From an uncultured Acetobacteraceae bacterium (GTDB lineage Bacteria > Pseudomonadota > Alphaproteobacteria > Acetobacterales > Acetobacteraceae), in the NCBI GenBank assembly GCA_903918315.1, contig CAIXEA010000074.1, positions 22,171-86,170 of the forward strand: 64,000 nucleotides of DNA, in the 5' to 3' direction. Position 1 is the first letter of the stretch. Each line of letters opens with the position of its first letter. The position numbers and the translations under genes are program-made. Of this stretch, positions 1 to 9,209 are shown one piece after another. The notes beneath the pieces were generated by a model. It saw only the letters and a list, made by a program, of their open reading frames with translations, searched no databases and was not told where the DNA came from.

Positions 1-75
1 GGTGATCAACCCGACCAAGATCAGGATCGGGATAGCCGCCGCGATCCGGCGGAAAAGATAGAGCAGCGTGTTCAT
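1..75 (-). CDS. ABC transporter permease, N-terminal fragment (DppB/OppB type)
   Basis: Only the first 25 codons lie in the window; the gene continues beyond position 1. The peptide starts MNTLLYLFRRIAAAIPILIL, a short basic cytoplasmic end followed by the start of a hydrophobic helix. This is the usual start of the first permease of a family-5 peptide/opine/nickel importer. The ATG overlaps the stop of the upstream binding-protein gene as ATGA, so translation is probably coupled. The family call rests on this short peptide plus the operon context. Confidence 0.75.
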   Translation of the reverse strand, partial: MNTLLYLFRRIAAAIPILILVGLIT

Positions 76-1611
76 TTACAGCCCGCGCTCACGTGCGTGT
101 CATTGATACGGTCGTTTCCCGTGGGCAAATAAGGCGGCAGATTGGTGATGCAACCCGGTTTATACGCATAGACATTTGATCGACTCATCAGCGTAATATG
201 TCCCACTTGTTCGGTCGAAATGCGCGCGATCCGGTGCAGCACCTCTGCCCGCTTTGGATCACCCGGCGCCATACCGCGGGCCTGGCCGATCAGGGTATCG
301 ATCTCCGGCACCACCGCGCCCCAGGGCAGGATGTTTCCGCCGAGCCCTTCCTGGAAGGTCTGCAACGGATCCGAACGCCCACCCCAGCGCACCATCAGCA
401 CATCACCTCGTCCGGGCGGCGGACGGCGAAACAGCGTGTATTGCGACACATCCACCACATCGAATTTTACCCGGATGCCGACATCACCCAGCATCGCCTG
501 CATGGCTTCGGCGATCTGCTTGTATTCGTTGGTATTCAACAGCAACCAGGAGATATCGACCCCGTTGGGATAGCCGGCCTCCTTGACCAGTTGCTTCGCT
601 TTTTCCGGGTCGAAGGGATAGAGATTTTCTAAGTCCGGAATGAACCACGGCGACGAGGACGCGAAATATTGCACGGTCGGCTTGCTTGCGCCGTAGCCCA
701 GCGCATCCGCCAGCGCATGCCGATCGGTGGCATGCATGATGGCCTGGCGGATTTTGAGCTTGCCGGTGGCCTCGTGGCTGGTGTTCACCCCGATTTCCCA
801 GGTGCTGTTCTTCTCATTCACCTGCACCGCGAAACCGGCCGCTTTGGCTTCCCCGATCTGGCGCGGCTCGATCAGCGCGACATTGGCCTGCCCGGATCGG
901 AGCGCGTTCAATCGCGCCCGGGCATCTGCGGCAAAATGATGCTCGAACGCCGCCGGCCGGCCTGTCGTGCCCTCCCAATAGGTCTCGTTGCGCGTCGTGA
1001 TGGTCTGCACGTTGGAATCGAACGATCGGACTTTGTAGGGGCCGGTGCCAACCGGCCGCAGCGCCCCGCCAAACGCGTTATCAGCCAGCGCCGCAGACGC
1101 GATCATCATGCCGGCCTGGCCACCGAGCAAATAAGGCAGCTGACCGCTCGGCGCTTTCAGTTTCAGACGCAGTTTGTGATCATCCAGAATGTCCACCGCG
1201 GCGATCTGACTCATGGTTTCAAACGTCGCATTGCCGGCCCGGCTGCCAAGCGCGGCCGAACGTTCGAAATTCAATGCCACCCCCTTGGCGTCGAACGGCG
1301 ACCCATCATGGAAGGTCACGTTCGGCCGTAATGTCAGGGTGAACTCGGTCAGGTCCTGGTTGTAGGCCCAGGACAATGCCAGGCCCGGTGTTGGCTCCCC
1401 GGCAGGGTCCAGGCGGATCAGCGAATCATAGATCGCCATCAGCGTACCCTGGGCGAAACTGCTGTTATTCTGCGGCTCCCGCGGGTCCAGTGTCTGATTT
1501 GACACTGCATCATAATAAATCAGTGTCGCGTTTGGATCACCCGGGCGATCCGCGGCCATCGCGCCCCCCCCCCGCAAGCAGGGCAATCAGCGCGGCGGAC
1601 GCCCGGTTCAT
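72..1611 (-). CDS. ABC transporter family-5 substrate-binding protein, copy 1 (start region frameshifted in a 10-G tract)
   Basis: This is a periplasmic solute-binding protein of the dipeptide/opine/nickel type and the third of three tandem paralogues (about 500 residues, same LIYYD...TLDP...EPQ opening block as the others). The long frame from about 1586 has no good start or signal peptide. An ATG at 1611 overlaps the upstream stop as ATGA and encodes a hydrophobic leader (MNRASAALIALLA). That leader is out of frame with the body by one base. Removing one G from the 10-G run (plus-strand C's 1564-1573) joins them into a leader ending AMA-AD, a textbook signal-peptidase I site, giving about 512 aa. 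The run is either a sequencing error or a slippage switch. The protein probably feeds the permease that starts at 75. The ligand is unknown. Confidence 0.85.
1564..1573. repeat. 10-base C/G homopolymer inside the signal-peptide coding region
   Basis: Ten consecutive C on the plus strand (G on the coding strand) fall between the hydrophobic leader and the mature part of binding protein copy 1. Nine or twelve bases would put the ATG at 1611 in frame with the rest of the protein; ten puts it out of frame. Runs of this length are prone to slippage and also to base-calling errors. Confidence 0.9.
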
Positions 1612-3143
1612 TTGCACCCGGCCGCTATCTGTACGTCGTTGAACCGGTCGTCACCGATGGGCAAATATGGCACCAACCCGCGGATGCAGCCGGGCTTGAA
1701 GGCGTAGACGTTGGACCGCGTCATCAGCGGCATATTCGCCGCATGTTCCACACCGAGCCGCGCGATCTGGCGAATAATCGGCAAGCGGGCAGCATCATCG
1801 GGCAACAAGCCCCGTGCTTTCTCAATCAGCACATCAATCTGGGGATCAGCGATTCCCACCGGATTATATGTCGCCCCTGTCGCGATCAATTCCTGAAATA
1901 CCTGCAACGGATCGGCTCGCCCGCCCCAGCGCGCCATCAGATAATCACCGCGATAGGGGGGCTTGCGGAACAGATTGAACTGCGATGCATCAACCACATC
2001 GAATTTGATGCGGATATTGGATTCCGCCAGCATCGCCTGCAGCGCTTCACCCAATTGTTTGTACTCGGTGGTGTTGAGCAGCAAATGCGTCAGATCGACC
2101 CCGTCCTTGAAGCCCGCTTCCGCCAGCAGCGTTTTGGCCCTGGCTGGATCGTAAGGATAGATTTTTTCCAATTCCGGATCATAAGCCGGCGAACTCTGCG
2201 CGAAAAATTGCACCGTCGGCTTCGAACTGCCGAAGCTCAGCGCATCGGCCAGTGCCTGACGATCAACGGCGTGCATGAAAGCCTGACGGACTTTGAGATT
2301 GTTGAGGGGCGCGCGGCCCAGGTTCACATAAATATCCCAAACGCCATTTTTCTCGTTGATCTGCGTCGTGAGCCCGGCGCCCTTGGCTTCCGGGATTTGC
2401 CGCGGGTCGATCAGCACCACATTGGCCTGACCGGAGCGCACCGCGTTCAGACGGGCGCGCCCATCGGGAACGTAATGATGCTCAAATCCAGCCGGTCTGC
2501 CAGCGGTACCAGCCCAATAGTCGTCATTGCGGACCATGACGGTTTTGACGTTGGACTCGAAAGATTTCAGCTTATACGGGCCCGAACCGACAGGCTTGAA
2601 ATTGGTTCCAAACGCATCGCCCGTCACCGAGGCTTCGCTTGCGACCATCCCGGCGATGCCGCCAAAGATATAGGGAATTTGCCCGCTGGGGGTCTTCAGC
2701 AACAATTTGAATTCATGAGTCCCGGTCACCTCAACACTGGCGAACGCTTTCAACGAATCAACCATCGCACCGCTTGACCGCGAACCAAGCGCCAGGTTGC
2801 GGTCGATGTTCTTCTTGACGACCGCGGCGGTGACCTCGGTCCCGTCATGGAACTTCACGCCCTTGCGCAGCACGAAGGTGTACGAGGTCAGATCGGGGGC
2901 AGCCTGCCATGACTCCGCGAGTCCCGGCGTTGGCGTGCCGCCGGGGTCAAGCCGTACCAGTGTGTCGTAGAGTGCAAGCAGCACTTCTTGCGAGAAACTA
3001 CTGCCACTTTGCGGTTCCGCTGGATCGAGCGTTTCGTTTCCCACAGCATCGTAATAGATCAGCGTCGCGGCGGTGTTGACATCCGCGGCGCATGCCGGCG
3101 CGGCCAGGCCCAGCGCCAAAGCCATAAAAATCCAGCGCATCAT
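1608..3143 (-). CDS. ABC transporter family-5 substrate-binding protein, copy 2
   Basis: This 511-aa periplasmic binding protein has a clear signal peptide (MMRWIFMALALGLAAPACA, then ADV). It shares the opening block (LIYYDAVGNETLDPAEPQ), the PVGSGPYKLKSFESN region and the C-terminal SNVYAFKPGCI...PYLPIGDDRFND block with its two neighbours, so the three arose by tandem duplication. Family-5 proteins deliver peptides, opines, nickel or related solutes to a two-permease, two-ATPase importer. The start ATG overlaps the stop of copy 3, and its own stop overlaps the ATG at 1611, so the three are translationally coupled. The substrate cannot be read from sequence. Confidence 0.92.
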   Translation of the reverse strand: MMRWIFMALALGLAAPACAADVNTAATLIYYDAVGNETLDPAEPQSGSSFSQEVLLALYDTLVRLDPGGTPTPGLAESWQAAPDLTSYTFVLRKGVKFHDGTEVTAAVVKKNIDRNLALGSRSSGAMVDSLKAFASVEVTGTHEFKLLLKTPSGQIPYIFGGIAGMVASEASVTGDAFGTNFKPVGSGPYKLKSFESNVKTVMVRNDDYWAGTAGRPAGFEHHYVPDGRARLNAVRSGQANVVLIDPRQIPEAKGAGLTTQINEKNGVWDIYVNLGRAPLNNLKVRQAFMHAVDRQALADALSFGSSKPTVQFFAQSSPAYDPELEKIYPYDPARAKTLLAEAGFKDGVDLTHLLLNTTEYKQLGEALQAMLAESNIRIKFDVVDASQFNLFRKPPYRGDYLMARWGGRADPLQVFQELIATGATYNPVGIADPQIDVLIEKARGLLPDDAARLPIIRQIARLGVEHAANMPLMTRSNVYAFKPGCIRGLVPYLPIGDDRFNDVQIAAGCK

Positions 3144-4699
3144 TTGCAGCCCGCCGCGATATGGACGTCGTTGAACCGATCGTCGCCCGAGGGAAGGTAA
3201 GGCTGCAGGTTCAAAATGCAGCCCGGCTTGGTGGCATAGACATTGGCACGCGAAATTATGGGCAGCGTCGCCGCCATTTCGGACACTTCCCGCGCCAGTT
3301 GCTGCATGACCTCGACCCGCTTCGGATCGCTTGCGGCCATACCGCGCACCTTGTTCAGCAGAGTGTCGATTTCCGGACTGGCCGCGCCCCCTGGCGCATA
3401 AGAACCACCCGTGCCCACCAGTTCATAGACCGATTGGATCGGATCGCTGCGCCCGCCATAGCGCGCCATCAGAATGTCGCCACGGGGGGGTTGTTTGAAG
3501 AACAACGGGAATTGCGAAACATCAACGACATCGAATTTGATCCGGATGCCGACTTCCGCGAGGTTGGCCTGCAGGGCTTCACCGACCTGACGATATTCAC
3601 TGTTGTTGAGCAGAAGCTGCGTGAGCTCAAACCCATCCTTATAACCCGCCTCAGCCATCAACCGCTTGGCCTTGGCCTGGTCGAACGGATAGCGGTTTTC
3701 GAGTTCCTTCACGTAAAAAGGCGACTTGTTCGACCAGATCTGCTGGGTCGGATGGGCACTGCCGAAAGTCAGAGCCTCGGCGATGGCTTCGCGATCGATG
3801 GCATGCATGATCGCCTGCCGGATGCGAACGTCACCCAAAGGGCCCTTTTTCAGGTTGGGGTAGATGTCCCACATGGCATTTTTCTCCACCACCTGAATGG
3901 TGAGACCGGCGCCTTTGGCTTCTGGGATCTGACGCGCATCGATCAACGCGATATTGGCCTGGCCGGATCGAAGCGCATTCAAACGGGCGCGCCCATCGGG
4001 CACGTAATGATGCTCGAACCCCGCCGGGCGGTCCTTGGTGCCGCCCCAATAGTCCTCATACCGGGTCATCAAGGTCGTCACATTCGCATCGAATTTCTTC
4101 AGCTTGTACGGGCCGGCACCGATCGCGGTCAGGCTGCCGCCGAACGCACCATCTTTCAGCGCCGCCGGGCTGATCATCATCCCCGCCGTGCCGCCAAACC
4201 AGTATTCGATCTGGCCATTCGGCGCTTTGAGCCTGATCTTGACCGTATCTTCGCCGACAGCTTCGAACGACGAAATCAGCGTGAAGGCATCGATCACCGT
4301 GCCACCCGCACGGCGGCCCAGCGCGGTGCTACGGGCGAAATTCGCCACCACAGCCGCGGCGTTGACCGGAGTGCCATCGTGAAATTTCGCCCCCGGCCGC
4401 AGATGGAGCGTCATCTCCGTCAGATCGTCGTTCCGCGTCCAGGAATCCGCGAGGCCGGGGCCAGGCACCCCCGCATCGTCCAGCCGAATCAGCGGCTCAT
4501 AGATCGCGAGCAGCGCTTCATGCGAATAGGTGCTGTTGTTCTGCGGTTCCGCCGGATCGAGCGTCTCATTGCCCGCCATGTCGTAATAAACAATCGACGC
4601 GTCAGTATTCACCGCGGCTGGCTGCGCACCCGCCTGTACCGGCACGGCAGCCACGAATGACCCCATGATAAATGCTATCGACAATGCCATTGACCGCAT
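3140..4699 (-). CDS. ABC transporter family-5 substrate-binding protein, copy 3 (first gene of operon)
   Basis: This 519-aa periplasmic binding protein has a signal peptide ending VPVQAGAQ. Its start at 4699 is supported by an AGGGAGG ribosome-binding site nine bases upstream. It is the first gene of the minus-strand operon copy 3, copy 2, copy 1, permease, so the promoter should lie in 4700-4827, where I see no convincing consensus. Full-length sequence similarity to copies 1 and 2 runs from the IVYYDMAGNETLDP block to the C-terminal GCILNLQPYLPSGDDRFND block. Three binding proteins before one permease suggests a transporter with widened or conditional ligand range. Ligand unknown. Confidence 0.92.
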   Translation of the reverse strand: MRSMALSIAFIMGSFVAAVPVQAGAQPAAVNTDASIVYYDMAGNETLDPAEPQNNSTYSHEALLAIYEPLIRLDDAGVPGPGLADSWTRNDDLTEMTLHLRPGAKFHDGTPVNAAAVVANFARSTALGRRAGGTVIDAFTLISSFEAVGEDTVKIRLKAPNGQIEYWFGGTAGMMISPAALKDGAFGGSLTAIGAGPYKLKKFDANVTTLMTRYEDYWGGTKDRPAGFEHHYVPDGRARLNALRSGQANIALIDARQIPEAKGAGLTIQVVEKNAMWDIYPNLKKGPLGDVRIRQAIMHAIDREAIAEALTFGSAHPTQQIWSNKSPFYVKELENRYPFDQAKAKRLMAEAGYKDGFELTQLLLNNSEYRQVGEALQANLAEVGIRIKFDVVDVSQFPLFFKQPPRGDILMARYGGRSDPIQSVYELVGTGGSYAPGGAASPEIDTLLNKVRGMAASDPKRVEVMQQLAREVSEMAATLPIISRANVYATKPGCILNLQPYLPSGDDRFNDVHIAAGCK

Positions 4700-4827
4700 T
4701 GATTCGTGCCTCCCTGGACGTGCTCAGCGGTGATGATCTGAGACGCTTTTTGTTGGAAACACTATGCAGGGTGGCGCGCGAGCGGTCCACTGTCGGTTCC
4801 GGACGCCAGGCAGTTTTGTCCGCACAG

Positions 4828-7515
4828 TTAATGTTTATCGATTATCAATCGAAGCCGCGCGGTGACCTGACCCCCGCCTTGCACCTCGGATTCGAAACCG
4901 AATTCATCCAGGAGCTGTCGCATGAGCAGATTGTCGCTGAGGACAGAGCTGACAAGCCTGCCGATCCCCCGCCCACGGGCATGGTCGATGATGGCGTGCA
5001 TCATCAGCGTGCCCACACCGCGCCGGTGCCAATCGCTTCTGACCAGAATGGCCAGCTCCGCTTCGACATTGTCGGGGCCCGCGTTGGTCCGGACAACGCC
5101 AATCGGGACATCGTCTCCGGTCGCGAAGGCGATCAATGCCATTTCGCGGTCGTAGTCGATCTGGGTCAGCCTGACGAGCAAGGCGGGGACCAGGTCCTGA
5201 AGCACGCCATGATACCGCGCCCGAATATCTTCCGGCGCCAGCTTGCCATGCATCCGAACCAGATTGTCCGCATCGTCGGGCCGGATCGGGCGCAGCCGGA
5301 TCGGTGTGCCGTCGCGCAGTCTGTCCGCACGCTCCAATTCGTAGGGATAGGGCACGATCGCCGATGGAACGGCCCGGGCGGAGTCGCCAATCCGGATACG
5401 CGCATCAAGAGCGATGACACCCGCGGCATTCGCGAGGAATGGATTGATGTCCAGCTCCACGATTTCGCGATGGTCCAGCGCCAACCGCGCCACATTGACC
5501 AGCAAGCGGCTGATCGCGTCGAAATCCACACTGGCCCGCCCCCGGAACCCGCGCAGCATGCGCGCCACCCGGGTCCGGTCAATCATCGTCCGGGCAAGTT
5601 CACCATCGAGCGGCGGCAAGGCCAGAATCGTGTCACCAATCACCTCAACCCCAACCCCGCCCTGGCCGAACAGGATGACGGGACCGAAGGTCGGATCGAC
5701 GCTGACCCCGGCAATGAGCTCGAAAGCGTCGGGCCGGTGGATCATCTCCTCGACCACGAACCCTTCCAGCGGCGCCTCCGGCCGGGCCGCGGTGATTCGG
5801 GCATTCATCGCCTCCGCCGCCGCGCGGACGGACGCGGCGCCCGTCAGATTGAGCATCACCCCACCGATATCGGATTTGTGCAGAATCGCGCGCGATCGGA
5901 TTTTCAGCACCACCGGCCCGCCAATCGACGCCGCGGCCGCCGCGGCTTCCTCCGCCGAGGCGACCACCAGACTGCGCACCGCCGGAATCCCGTACGCGCC
6001 AAGCACCGCCTTGACCGCCAATGGCTCCAGCCAATCCCACCCGGCGGCCAGGCCCGCGGCGAAGACCGCGCGGGCGGTGTCACGATCGGGTTCATCCTCT
6101 CCCGGACGGTGGCGCCCCGGCACCCGTACCAGATGGCGCTGATTGCGGGAGAATTCGGCCAGTTGCGCATATCCATCGACCGCCGCCGCGATGGTGTCGA
6201 ACGCCGGGATGCCGGCCTGTGACAGACGGGTTCGCGCCGCGTCCGCGTCCTCCCCCCCCAGCCACGCAGCGAGAACCGCCGGCGCCGCCCCGGGGGGGCG
6301 GGCATTCCAGGCGCGGATCACACCCGCCGCCGTTTCGGGGGCCGACGACACCCCGGTCGGGCAATAGAGGGTGAGAACCGCGCTGACCGTGTCATCCGCC
6401 ATCAGCGCGGACAGCGACGCCTCATATCGGGCGCCATTGGCATCGCCGATGATATCGATCGGATTGGCATGCGACCATGTCGGCGGCAGCACCTGATCCA
6501 GCGCGGCCCGGGTCGCGGGTGCGATCGCCGCGAGCGTGCCTCGGGCATCCAGCAAGGCATCAGCCGCCAGCACACCGAAGCCGCCGCCATTGGTCAGGAT
6601 CGTAAGGGCCTCCCCGCGCAGGGGGCGCGTATGCGCCAGTGTTTCCGCGGCCGCGAAGAGTTGCTCAAGACCATTGACCCGCAGCAGCCCGGCGCGGCGG
6701 AAGGCCGCGTCATAGACCGCATCCGATCCGGCCAAAGCGCCGGTATGGGACCTGGCGGCGGCCGCCGCCGCGGGATGGCGGCCGGATTTAACGACGATCA
6801 CGGGCTTGTCGCGGGCTGCCGCGCGGGCGGCGGACATGAATTTCCGCGCAGATCCAATGCTCTCAACATAAAGCAGGATCGCCTTGGTCTCGGGGTCGGT
6901 GGCGACGAAATCCAGCATGTCGCCAAAATCCACATCCGCCGTCGCACCAAGGGACACCAGGTAGCGGAACCCAATCTCGTGCGCGGCCCCCCAATCCAGC
7001 AGCGCGGCCGCGACCGCCCCGGACTGGGTAAAGCAGGCGATGGGGCCGGGTCGGGCCTGTACGTGACTAAAGCTCGCATTCACCCCGGCGCCGGGCACGA
7101 TCAGGCCCAGGCAGTTGGGTCCCACAATGCGCAGAAGCCCGGGGCGCGCCGCATCCAGCATCGCCTGGCTGCGGTGGGCGCCTTCCACATTGCCCCCCTC
7201 CCCAAACCCAGCGGTGATAACGACCGCGCCGGCGCAGCCACGCGCCGCCAACTGCCCGATCAGACCCGGAATAGTATCCGGCGGCGTGGCAATCACCGCC
7301 AGATCCGGCGACTCCGGCAACGAGGCGACATCCGGCCAGACCGGGAGGCCATCGATCCGCCCCCCATGCGGATTGACCGGCATCAACATGCCACTGAAAC
7401 CCGCCGCGCGCATATTGGACAGCAGCAGTTGCCCCACCGCGTGAGGCCGGGCGGAGGCCCCAATCACAGCCACTGAACGAGGGGCGAACATCCGTTCGAG
7501 ATTGCGTGCCGTCAT
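4828..7515 (-). CDS. pat: Pat/PatZ-like protein lysine acetyltransferase (acyl-CoA synthetase NDP-forming fold plus GNAT domain)
   Basis: This 895-aa protein has the three-part layout of Pat/PatZ protein acetyltransferases (about 880-900 aa). An N-terminal CoA-binding Rossmann domain (SVAVIGAS, residues 15-22) and succinyl-CoA-ligase-like domains carry SHTGALAGSD at about 256-265. An ATP-grasp part contains KIRSRAILHKSDIGG near 540. A C-terminal GNAT domain has the acetyl-CoA pyrophosphate loop RRGVGTLMM near 835. Known members acetylate lysines of acetyl-CoA synthetase and other central enzymes, using acetyl-CoA. The gene stands alone and is divergent from the gene at 7659. Strictly ADP-forming acetyl-CoA synthetases lack the GNAT end, so the Pat reading is preferred. 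Confidence 0.85.
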   Translation of the reverse strand: MTARNLERMFAPRSVAVIGASARPHAVGQLLLSNMRAAGFSGMLMPVNPHGGRIDGLPVWPDVASLPESPDLAVIATPPDTIPGLIGQLAARGCAGAVVITAGFGEGGNVEGAHRSQAMLDAARPGLLRIVGPNCLGLIVPGAGVNASFSHVQARPGPIACFTQSGAVAAALLDWGAAHEIGFRYLVSLGATADVDFGDMLDFVATDPETKAILLYVESIGSARKFMSAARAAARDKPVIVVKSGRHPAAAAAARSHTGALAGSDAVYDAAFRRAGLLRVNGLEQLFAAAETLAHTRPLRGEALTILTNGGGFGVLAADALLDARGTLAAIAPATRAALDQVLPPTWSHANPIDIIGDANGARYEASLSALMADDTVSAVLTLYCPTGVSSAPETAAGVIRAWNARPPGAAPAVLAAWLGGEDADAARTRLSQAGIPAFDTIAAAVDGYAQLAEFSRNQRHLVRVPGRHRPGEDEPDRDTARAVFAAGLAAGWDWLEPLAVKAVLGAYGIPAVRSLVVASAEEAAAAAASIGGPVVLKIRSRAILHKSDIGGVMLNLTGAASVRAAAEAMNARITAARPEAPLEGFVVEEMIHRPDAFELIAGVSVDPTFGPVILFGQGGVGVEVIGDTILALPPLDGELARTMIDRTRVARMLRGFRGRASVDFDAISRLLVNVARLALDHREIVELDINPFLANAAGVIALDARIRIGDSARAVPSAIVPYPYELERADRLRDGTPIRLRPIRPDDADNLVRMHGKLAPEDIRARYHGVLQDLVPALLVRLTQIDYDREMALIAFATGDDVPIGVVRTNAGPDNVEAELAILVRSDWHRRGVGTLMMHAIIDHARGRGIGRLVSSVLSDNLLMRQLLDEFGFESEVQGGGQVTARLRLIIDKH

Positions 7516-7658
7516 GTCGCGACCTTGGTCCCCACCCGCTGGTTTCGCAAGATACGATCAGGTGACGGCGCGCCGCATGCCCGATCCATACCCACCCTTG
7601 CACCCCAACCCGACCCAGGAGACGATGGTGGCCCCAAACCACGGAGGGAAACAAAGCC

Positions 7659-8231
7659 ATGACCGGTCGCGTCGCAATGGTCTCGCTGGAGCGAGCCGCC
7701 GAACTGGGCGCCGAAATCGGGCTGCCTGCGCCGATGGCCACGCGCTCGGCCTTTCGCACCCTCGCCAACAACCCGCCTTTGCTGAAAGCCGTGTTCGGCC
7801 AGCTGTCCACCCTGCTGCTGCACAACACCTTCGACACCCGCCTGCGCGAACTCATGATCATGCGCATCGGCTGGGTCACGGGCTCGGTCTACGAATGGAC
7901 CCAGCATTGGCGGGTCGCCACCGTCGCCGGTATCCCCCCGGAAGACGTGCTGGCCGTGCGCGACTGGCAGAACTCCGACCGTCTGTCCGCCGCCGACAAA
8001 GCCATCCTGAGGGCAACCGATGAGTCGCTGGCCGGCAAAACCGTGTCCGACGCCACCTGGGCCGAGGTCACCCAGCACGTCACCGATCCCGCCCAGCAGG
8101 TCGAATTCATCGTCGCGATGGGCAACTGGACCATGTTCTCCATCCTGTTGCGCAACCTGAAAATCCCGGTCGAAGACGGGGTCGCGATCTGGCCGCCCGA
8201 CGGCGCCGTCCCCCCGAACGCGGAGGCTTAA
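7659..8231 (+). CDS. Carboxymuconolactone decarboxylase-like (AhpD fold) protein without the CxxC pair
   Basis: This 190-aa all-helical CMD/AhpD-fold protein contains the core helix block RELMIMRIGWVTGSVYEWTQH (residues about 68-88). In peroxidase-type AhpD the equivalent region carries a redox CxxC; here it reads GSVYEWTQH with no cysteine, as in the YEW-H subgroup whose members are mostly uncharacterised. The start is set by a GGAGG ribosome-binding site about 11 bases upstream of 7659. Only three bases separate it from the luciferase-like oxidoreductase at 8235, whose own ribosome-binding site lies in the last codons here, so the two form an operon. An enzymatic role in breakdown of a cyclic or lactone compound is inference. 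Confidence 0.8.
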   Translation: MTGRVAMVSLERAAELGAEIGLPAPMATRSAFRTLANNPPLLKAVFGQLSTLLLHNTFDTRLRELMIMRIGWVTGSVYEWTQHWRVATVAGIPPEDVLAVRDWQNSDRLSAADKAILRATDESLAGKTVSDATWAEVTQHVTDPAQQVEFIVAMGNWTMFSILLRNLKIPVEDGVAIWPPDGAVPPNAEA

Positions 8232-8234
8232 ATC

Positions 8235-9188
8235 ATGGCCCGCACCATCGCCGCCGGCATCGGCATCATGGAATATCCCTTCGACACCGCCAGCGGTTTC
8301 TGGAAATGGGTCGATCTGTGTGAGGCAGGCGGGATCGACTCCATCTGGCAAACCGACCGTCTGGTCAGCAAGCAACCTATCCTGGAATGCATGACCGCGC
8401 TGGCCGCGATCGCCGGGCGGACGCAGCGGATCAAGTTCGGGGTCAACGTCGTCTCCGTCGCAATGCGGGAGCCGCTGTTGCTGGCCAAACAATGCGCCAC
8501 GCTGGATTTCCTGTCCTCCGGCCGGTTGCTGCCAGGCTTCGGCATCGGCAGCCCACGCGGCCCAGAATGGACATCGATGCATCTGGATCCCAAGACCCGC
8601 GGACGCAAAACCGATGAGGCTCTGGAAATCATCGCGCGCTTATGGACCGGGGAGAAACTGGATTACGCGGGCAAATATTTCCAACTGACCGGCGCCTCCA
8701 TCGCCCCCCTGCCCGTCCAGTCCGATCTGCCCATGTGGATCGGCGGCTCGTCCGACGCGGCGGTGGCGCGGACGGCGAAATATGGCACCGGCTGGCAGTC
8801 CGGCGCGGAAACCCCGGAAACCGTCGGAAAGGTCATTGCCGCCATCAAAACCGCCCTGGTCGCAGCCGGACGCACAATCGACGAGGATCATTATGGCGCC
8901 GCTCTGGCCTATCGCTTTGGGCGTTGGGATGACGCCGGCATGCCCAAACTCGCCGCCGCCTACGAAGCCCGCACCGGCCGCGACGCCCGCGAAGCCTTTG
9001 CCATCGGCGACGCGGACCTGATCATGAACCGGCTGGCGGAATATGTAGAGGCCGGGGCATGCAAGTTCATCCTCCGCCCGGTCGCGCAGGGTGATGCCGA
9101 GATGATCGATCAGACCAAACGGCTGGTGGAGGAGATCCTGCCGCGCATGGCTGCACGCTGGCCGAAACCGGCGAAACGGGCGGCGTAA
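8235..9188 (+). CDS. LLM-class flavin-dependent oxidoreductase
   Basis: This 317-aa protein has the bacterial-luciferase-like TIM barrel. It opens TIAAGIGIMEYPF and contains WIGGSSDAAVARTAKYGTGW near residue 170, the conserved glycine/serine block of this family. Members use reduced FMN or F420 to oxidise or monooxygenate small molecules; the cofactor and substrate cannot be told from sequence. GGAGG sits inside the end of the upstream CMD-like gene and gives a clear start. The convergent gene at 9210 encodes another member of the superfamily. Confidence 0.85.
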   Translation: MARTIAAGIGIMEYPFDTASGFWKWVDLCEAGGIDSIWQTDRLVSKQPILECMTALAAIAGRTQRIKFGVNVVSVAMREPLLLAKQCATLDFLSSGRLLPGFGIGSPRGPEWTSMHLDPKTRGRKTDEALEIIARLWTGEKLDYAGKYFQLTGASIAPLPVQSDLPMWIGGSSDAAVARTAKYGTGWQSGAETPETVGKVIAAIKTALVAAGRTIDEDHYGAALAYRFGRWDDAGMPKLAAAYEARTGRDAREAFAIGDADLIMNRLAEYVEAGACKFILRPVAQGDAEMIDQTKRLVEEILPRMAARWPKPAKRAA

Positions 9189-9199
9189 TCCCGCCCGTT
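9175..9199. terminator. Bidirectional hairpin between convergent oxidoreductase genes
   Basis: A perfect 9-bp stem (AACGGGCGG with CCGCCCGTT) and 7-base loop spans the stop codon of the plus-strand gene and ends 10 bases before the stop of the minus-strand gene. There is no T run, so termination is inferred from position and stem strength. Confidence 0.5.
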
Positions 9200-9209
9200 G
9201 ACGCGATCG

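Noticed and set aside
3161..4660. 499-codon plus-strand frame opposite binding protein copy 3
   Set aside because: Complement of a gene with signal peptide and operon coupling; His/Arg-rich composition typical of shadows.
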